From: Numida meleagris
Lineage: Eukaryota; Chordata; Aves; Galliformes; Numididae
Direction of reading: 5' to 3'
Assembly: GCF_002078875.1 (NCBI RefSeq)
Contig: NC_034421.1
Coordinates: forward strand, 13,222,688-13,286,687
Length of the DNA stretch: 64,000 bases
Part shown: piece after piece, positions 56,506 through 64,000 of the stretch
Layout of the letters: each line of letters begins with the position of its first letter
Position numbering within the stretch: position 1 is the stretch's first letter
Translations under genes and position numbers: made by a program
The notes under the pieces: model-generated
Told to the model about the DNA's origin: nothing
The model's database searches: none
The model's input: the letters and a program-made list of their open reading frames with translations, nothing else

Positions 56506-59500
56506 CTATGAAATAAAAAATACATACATAGATTTAAACACTACACCAAGAAATCAATATTTGCAGAGCAGAGGATGGCCAAACAACAATAACTCGATCA
56601 TCTGCTAAACAAGTGGCGCAGGACTTAGTATTTATGCACCAAGGCTCAAACAATTAAAGGAATGGGAGATTGTGAAAAGGTCAGTTAAGTGAGGCTGGGG
56701 TCAATGTGGAGCAATTAAGGTAACTTTTCAAAGCAATGTAAGTTATTTCAACTGCAGCTATTCTTGCATGCAGATTTTGTCTGAACTGCACTGGTTGTCA
56801 GGTGTTAAACAAGGCCACAAAACACACAAGATACCCTCATCTTTACAACACAGCTCACACACACAGCACTGCAGGCAGCTGAGCACAACACCACGCATTT
56901 GTGGAGACAGAATTGGGATGAACCCATGGAACCAAGCCAGGCAGTCAGCCTGTAGGCACCTCATACATCCACATGAAACTGAGGTGATGTGGATGTATGG
57001 GTTTCTCCAATTCTGGTCCCAAGTGATTCAACCTCCTCATCAAAGCAAAACTTCTTGTTAACAGCCCAAAGGATGAAAAAACCAACCACCCCAAAACAAA
57101 TGTCCACAGCAGTTCTGGGGACAGGGGGCTTAGCACTCACCATGCCCTCATCTGTACCATGTCTTACAAAATCAACCTGGCTGAAATGAAAACGTTTGAT
57201 TGGTTGCTGATTTAGGAGAAAAAGGGGAAGGTTTTCCCAGCTAAAGGTCCTTAAAATCACCTGGTGTTGGCAAAGCATTTGGTAACAGGTGGATCAAGAT
57301 GGAAATTGCACCTCTCCAGAGAACGTCTGATTAAGAAGCTGGAATTGCCTGTAGAAGATGGATGGCTCTTCTTCTACCTTCCCTCCACCTCCCATGGAAG
57401 TTTCATGTGCAGACCATAGTCCTCTTGGAGAAATCCACACCAGTTTCCAGACGGAGGTTCAGTCCCGCAGTCACACCTGCTTGCATTGCCAGGCCAGTGA
57501 AGGGCAGTGCTAAGGTAGAAATTCTTCCTTCCAGACCTGATTGCTGAAGCAGGCTTAACCAAATGCGGGCAGTCAGCGGCACTGAGAGGAGAATGCAGGC
57601 GGACCACCACAGCTTCCCACACACACAGCTCCAACCATTTATTTAATGCATGTTCCTAACATCTTCCAGGGGTGCCTGTCACTGGGACAAGTCCCGTGGC
57701 CCTGTGAGAACTCTCGCAGGGAAAGCTTTTACCCACAGCATCTCTTCTGAGGAAGGACCCTGCAAATGGCCACACTGAAAGGACTGAAAAGAAGGCGGCT
57801 CGCAGCAGCGTGCTTGGAGAAAAACAGATCGCTCCACAAAGAATACAAAGATGCTACGAAAAGCACTTACTTTAAAATACCAAAGTTGGCTAATTACAAC
57901 ATCGCTAAGCCATTAGCAAATTGAAGAAAACGACTTCCAGTGAACAAACCTGCTCTGACACCCTGTGACTCCCCGCGGGAGCAAACCAGGCGTGCTTTCC
58001 TGCCAGCCCACCTTGTCACCACCGCCATTTCTGACCCCATCTGAAATCCACAGTGACACGACAACTGACATTTTTAAAGCCTGACTTGGCACGACGGCCG
58101 CCTGTTTGTGCTCGTGGGTACAAACAGGCTGTACACCCAAAGGCAACCCAATATTCTGATTTTGCCCAAGCACGAGGGTGTTACTGCGCTGCTAGCGCCT
58201 GCGCTCACAATTCCATCCACTCCAAAAATAAGTGTGCAAATGAAACCAAGCTGAAGAATAGGGCTTTGTTCATTTTCTTTCAAAGTAATGTACTCTTTGC
58301 AATTAGGTGTACTAATCAGAATGCATGTTATAATACGCAAGAGGTTTCCTTTAAATTAACCATTAAAAATGGAGTTCTCGGGAGAGGTGAAAAATATAGA
58401 AAAAATTATTGAGGCCAGAGATGTTACGAAGCAGAACAATTTAGGACTAAGCCTGGTAATTACAACTCAGGAAAACAAACATATACAAAAGCAGAGAGGT
58501 ATTCATGGACAAACTGGTTGTTTACCACTTAGTGGTGCTGCCTGTTCCAAGCGTTCAGAGAGCTCCCTGGCTATAGTTTTACACGATAAACACTAATTAA
58601 AAATCAGGGAAGCCAAGTGTAAAATTATTTTTGATGAACCAAAGCTGGCAATTATTAAAGAAAATGCACAAAAAGCACATAAGAGATGACATTGGCTGGC
58701 ACTTTACCCACTCAAGTTCAGCTAATATTTGGCACAGTGTGGAGTGGTTGAGGTTTTAATTCTTCAAGTTCCGCATCTCGCTTTGGACAAAGCCAATTGG
58801 AAGTGCTACCAAACGAGCTGGCTGCCTTAGACTCAAAGGCTTGGTTTTCTTTGGCAATGAGAATGTCATTAGGAAGCTGTCAGATCCCAGACAGCTGCCT
58901 GCCCAGCGAGCAGAGCAGAGCTCGGCCTGACAGGGCACTCCCCTCGGGATGCAGAGCTGACCCTGAACCAGCTCTACCCAAGTTGCACCAGCCTGGGCAT
59001 CACAAGTGAAGACAAATCCCCTTAGAGCAAAACTGTACTGCAGCTGTTTCAGGAAACAACACTGATCCTGAAGCCTTCAAAACGCCATCTGTCCAAAGAA
59101 TTTACTCAAGCGTGCATCCCTGCTGAGTGCCAGAGCTCACTCCCACTGCACCATGTCCCTGCTGGCACATCTCCCTGGGTGCACCAAAGCCATCCCAAAT
59201 TCACAGGCTGCCCAGCCACCAAGTAATACCACCATGCAGAAAAGAAAAATGCACTTACTAGCCGCAGAAAGCGGGGCTAGGATGATGCTGCCATTCCTGC
59301 TAATGCACCCCACCACCTTCAGAGATTCCCCCCCTCCCCACCCCAGGAGCTTTATATATGGTTAAAAATGAAGAGCCACTACTACAAAAAACAAGCCCAG
59401 CAATTATCCAGTGAAGCATTCCCAGCCAGCTCTGGTTTTCCATCACCATGCATCAGAAGCAGACAAACCAGCTCCTGGCACACCTGATGAATGGGGAACG

Positions 59501-62500
59501 GGATGTACAGCTTCTGAAGCGCAGTGAGGACTGAAGGCGAGTAATTAAGCACGACTAGCACACAAGTCACTCGTGATAAATGTTGTGTAATACATGTATA
59601 TCTTGATGTGCAGGTCTAGCAGAGGGTTCTAAACTTCTTTTTTGTCATAAGGAGCAGACATGAAAGCTTTCTTTCTACAAGTCTCTGTTTTTTTGACCCC
59701 GAATTAAATCCTTGCTCCTCCCTGGGGAGCTGCAAGACTGCTGCATGCACAAGTAGCTCCTCACCACCACTTTCTGCTGCCTTCAGGAAGCATTATATCC
59801 CATACGCCCTCCAAATACAGGCTTTGTAACTGCTGCTATCTGTGCGGGTCATAAAACTCTACTTTTAGACCATTCACCATTCAGGGAGTTCGTTAGCATG
59901 CATTGTGATTGCATTTGGCCCAAACAGAATGCATCATTAGGCAGAGTTCTATATGAACAGGAGGGCAAGGGAGGGACATTAGAAATAATCAAGGCCTTCT
60001 GAAGGAACCTTGTACTATCTAGCAGCCTATTTTCTTCCTCGGGAAATTAAAGCCCAAGCTCATTGAGGCTGCTACTGTCTCCAGGCTCCCATGGAGCTGC
60101 ACCCCTGTATGCTCATCTCAGCAGCCCACAAATAGACCCACAGAGGCATCCCCTGCTCAGCAGTGCAGAGCCCTCGATCAAAGCATTGTCTGAACCTTCA
60201 GTCACTATCACAATGCCTAAAAAGCACGGCTCGAGGAGAGGATCTGAGATAAAGAACCAACTGGAAAGCCTAACTTTGTGCAGAACAAGAATCATCATGT
60301 AGCCTGCTTAGCCAGAGAAGTAATCTGAACATGTGCATTATGACAGAAGAAACCCCTTGCAAATGTCAGCGTGCAGACTGTTGAACTGCAAGGCAAGACA
60401 GAACTGAAACATAAAGCTTCCTGAGAGCAGTCGCAGCGCTCCCTCCTATCCCACACCTCCTGGTGGTCCCCTGCTCTTCTGGCTTCAGCATTCCCCAAGT
60501 TATCCTCAGCTCCCAGACCCCAGCACATGCTCACGGGTACCTTCCCACGTCCTTAAAACCCTCATCCTTCCTTTGCTACCTGAAAGGCTTCATGGCATGT
60601 CACGCTGCTGACACTTGGATGGGTCACAGGGCTGCAGGGTGCCATGTGGAGCAGGGGCTTCAAACCAGGAGGAGGCTTGTGATGCCTCTTCTGGCCAACG
60701 AGCACCCCTCTTTCAGCACAGCAGGTAGAAGTGGCCTTAAGCAGCACGGGCAGGTGGAGCACGCACTGTAATTTGTAAAGGGACAAAGAGCAGAGTCCTC
60801 AAAAGGCAGGCGGACAGGCAAGCAGAAGTCTGCCCAACATCTCCTTTCAAAGCATTTCCTTTCCTTATTAGTTACAATAAAAGGAAGACTTTGGGAAGGT
60901 TTCTGATCTCCTCAGAAAGAAAAAGAAGAAACACCACCACCACCAAAAAAAAGAGCATGCTCTTCAGCAGCAACTTTCAGACCTTGACAACATGCAAAGG
61001 CCCCGTGCAAAGCTGCACTGAGAGCAGGAACAGACAGCAGGTGTGCAGTGCAACCACCACGAGACAGTCCAGGCTTGTAATGCACACCAAGGCTGTGACT
61101 TCCCTAAGCCCACCAGCGTGGGCTGCCATTCTCAGCAGAGCTTGGCCATGGGGTGGCTGCTGTGCTCAGGGACAGAAATACAGAGTGGCTCTCCAATACA
61201 GAAACAAAGGCAATTTAAGTCAGTGCATTTTCCCCTTATAAAATAGAAGTTTTGACATGGCTATACCTTGTGTCTAACAAAGGAAGGTTAAGAATAATGA
61301 GTAACTGAAGCCTCACCAGGCGTTCAGAACACAGTGTTTGTGATTTAGCCCAATCATCAAGTGGAACTTCTCACAGTCACACAGGCTTGACAAATGCTTT
61401 GACATACAGAAGATGGTTCGGATGCAATTTTCTTCCCAGCCATGCTAGAGTGGTTTGTCAAAACAATTGGGCTCTGAGCTACAGGCATTCAGCTATCCCC
61501 ACGAGTTGATAAAATCTTCCCTGCACTGAAATAACTGGTCCCCAAGGTGCAAAGGTGCCACCTCTCCATTTGCTGATGATGCTAAGCTAGATACTAATGG
61601 GAAGTTCGCTAGAAAATCCTTTGTTACATAGACCACGCAACCAAGAAAGCTGTAACTGCATAATATAACCACGGTTATGGTTAAAGCAATCCCAAGCATA
61701 GGGCAGTCTCCACTCAACTTCTTTGAACAATTGCAAGGTTTCATTTTGGCTTCTCCCTTTGCATTCGTCCCCTTTGCTCAAAAAGGGTTTGGTCTGAAGC
61801 AGCAGTTAAAAAATAAAAACCACCTGAAGTCAGCTAGGTCATTCTCCAGAGCACCAGACATTTCAAGGCACCAATTTCCACTAGAAATCACTTTACCTCT
61901 GTGATGTGTGTGGCAACTTTGTAGCCAAAGCATGGGAAATGAGAGAAATTAGTTTACCCACCTCCCCCAGGCAGTACCACGTACCCAGAAGGAACATTTG
62001 GCAGATGGAAAACGCTTTCAGCATCATAAGCAAAGCAGTTTTTTTGTAGTTAACTTTCAGAGCACCGAAGGGAGCAGCCGCCATTCAATGAGAACCACCT
62101 CTCTCTTAATGACAGAGGCAGGCAGCACACACAGCACTGAGTGGGGAGAGTGCTTTGGTGGCACCTCTTTTCATTTAACTAATGCCAAATGCCTATGGCT
62201 CTCCAATGAGGTTAATTCAAGCATGTCACAAGCTGAAGTCAGTAAAGAGATTCTCAATGGCTTCCATCAATTTTGGAACAAACTTGCACTGCGTGCATAC
62301 AGAACAGTAACACATTCCAATACCCTGTAGGTAGAAACATATCCTCCATAGACTGAGAGACATTTTATCTGGCTGTTAAGAGCTTTAATCTACAAAATTA
62401 CAGAAATTACTTACACAGGAGGATATGCAGGGACTAAACAGTTTGTTCAAGGCCACAGATGGAGTAAGAGCCAAGAGGAAAATGAACACAGAGACCAAAG

Positions 62501-64000
62501 GTGCTGTCCACCTTCAGCACAAGCCAAGTGCATCAAAAGAAAGGCCATTTTCACCTTCCTGCAGTTTTACACGGCTTAGAGCTAACTGAGATTAAGTTAA
62601 TCAGTGTCCGCTCCCACCCACACCCCACCCCCCCACCAACATGAGGGACTCCCAATTTCAGTTTCAATGTGTTCTGGTTATCCTAAGCATTGAAATAGTG
62701 CAGAGAGAGAGAGGGGGGGAGGAAGAAACCTGAATAACATCTTCCCATTCTTCCTCCATACCCAAACAAACCCTAGCATTACCCACCCGAGGGGAGAAAC
62801 AAAAGCTAGAAATCCAGAGCTCCAAGTGCCTAGTTCTTCTTCCAAAGCTGGATACAAATACTGTGAAAATCAGGGCCACACAGTCATGCAACGCACAGGA
62901 AGTCCCAGTAGAAAGTAAAACAGAGATAAATACATCTCTGTGCATGGAATTTGTTCTGTGCATGTTCAAAAGCAGACTATGAATTCCAGCTTTCCGATTT
63001 CTATGCTAGGACCAGTAAGACTGGGAAGAGCAAACTGTCTTGCCAACGTCTGGGCCAAATGCATTTAAAAAAAAAAAAAAGACTTCCTGCTGCTGTGGGG
63101 TTGTTCACCAGGAAATCCCTCCTGTTCTTCTCAAACATAAAATCTGGAGTCTTACTGAAGCCAGAAGGGACATTTGTGATTTCCTCCTGCTGAGATAAGC
63201 ACAGTGTTACATCCTTGTTTTCCTGCAGAACCTTAACCAACAGCATCATAGTTTGAACCAAGCCAAGGAGTACCTGCAGGTTTTGATCCCTCCAGTGCTC
63301 CTAAATGAAACGTTCAGGTGAGCTTTGTTGGTTGTTTTTGATGTTATATATTAATTTTGAAAGCAGCTTACATATATACCAGAAGCGCAGTCAGGAAATG
63401 ATGGATTTATGAAGGCCTCAGAAAGGCACACCACCACAATTCCAAGAAAACACACACACTTGAATAAATACAGACACATTTACATCAATATGTATCTGCA
63501 GTGCATCTGATAGATTCTTTCCCTTAATAAACTCTTCTCTCCTTTAGCTGAAATTTGTTTTCATTCAGAAAGTAATTTATTAAAGTGACCCATGGCTTGG
63601 AACAACCATTTACCTTATGCATAACAATTTTCTACACACTTCCTATACCAACTACGTGCAAAAAGAGCTCCTATAAAGAAAGGAAAGGTTGTGACACAAA
63701 TTAGAGTCAGCGTTTCTGCAGGAAATACAAATGAGTTTTACTTCGCTTTTTCCAATGATCTTTACCCAGCAAACGCAGAGACAAGGAAAGCAGATGCATT
63801 CAACCCATTAGTGCCAAATGCCAGCATCTCCCTCACACCTACAGGAAAATTAAGCAGTCTTCACCCAGGCTGGAAACAAGATCCTCAGCTTAACTAAGCC
63901 TAGCTATTGAGATCCTCCATTTCAGCATTTGGAAATGGATGAATTGGAGGGGAGGAATAAAAAAAGAAAGAGGTTCAGGGAACAAAAAACAGCCGTGTTC
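56506..64000 (-). other. CLUAP1 intron continuing to the right edge
   Basis: If the gene model is right, this is intron between the exon at 56422-56505 and an upstream exon that I could not find. I looked for the human segments around ADLKAARQLASEIT, LLGMEVELR and the N-terminal CH domain and saw none. Contents include a 13-bp inverted repeat at 56962-56999, GA-rich and C-rich simple tracts (62620-62720) and no recognisable coding exon. Confidence 0.55.
56962..56999. repeat. Perfect 13-bp inverted repeat
   Basis: CATACATCCACAT (56962-56974) is followed after 12 nt by its exact reverse complement ATGTGGATGTATG (56987-56999). The transcript could fold a short hairpin. No flanking target-site duplication was noticed. 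Confidence 0.9.

Noticed and set aside
61893..61960. Exon-like minus-strand segment ending at a gtaaag donor
   Set aside because: Translation in the three frames does not match CLUAP1 and there is no convincing acceptor.
63274..63300. 27-bp minus-strand micro-exon candidate between tttag and gtactc
   Set aside because: The encoded EHWRDQNLQ does not match CLUAP1. Signals of this strength are common by chance.
1..64000. CRISPR arrays, operons, phage or other prokaryotic systems
   Set aside because: The window is vertebrate nuclear DNA with spliced genes. No spaced repeat arrays or bacterial gene organisation are present.

Overview
The window looks like a piece of a bird macro- or intermediate chromosome, most likely from a galliform (chicken-like). 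The evidence is vertebrate split genes with GT-AG introns, several CR1 LINE fragments (the main avian retroposon), no Alu-type or B1-type SINEs, and two proteins whose sequences follow vertebrate orthologues exon by exon. It is not prokaryotic, so most of the many open frames are chance ORFs in GC-rich DNA or in introns.

Layout. Positions 1-3842 are upstream DNA with one old CR1 tail and no recognisable exon. Positions 3843-11938 (+) hold a complete NLRC3-type NOD-like receptor in 18 coding exons. The reconstructed protein is 1093 residues: a CARD-like N-terminus, a NACHT ATPase and winged-helix region in one large exon, then a leucine-rich-repeat tail. Thirteen consecutive LRR exons are exactly 84 bp and share one phase. 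A 3'UTR runs to a polyadenylation signal at 13224. Positions 13255-15572 separate two convergent genes.

Positions 15928 to at least 56505 (-) hold the 3' seven coding exons of CLUAP1 (IFT38/qilin, an intraflagellar-transport complex B subunit). These encode the last 250 residues: coiled coil plus acidic tail. The N-terminal CH-domain exons were not found and probably lie beyond position 64000. The tail-to-tail arrangement of NLRC3 and CLUAP1 matches the human 16p13.3 order, so this is conserved synteny. The two genes have no known shared pathway: one is a cytosolic innate-immune regulator, the other a ciliary transport subunit.

The two halves differ in texture. NLRC3 is GC-rich with short introns (69-822 bp). 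CLUAP1 has AT-richer introns up to 17.4 kb carrying CR1 fragments, poly-A tracts, small hairpins, a tRNA-like element and one assembly gap. That gap (30822-31020) is flanked by an identical 61-bp sequence on each side, which suggests an assembly artefact. I see no convincing undescribed system. The items most worth checking are the tRNA-like fragment, the long alternative frame over NLRC3 exons 1-2, the repetitive block in NLRC3 intron 2, and the duplicated gap edge.
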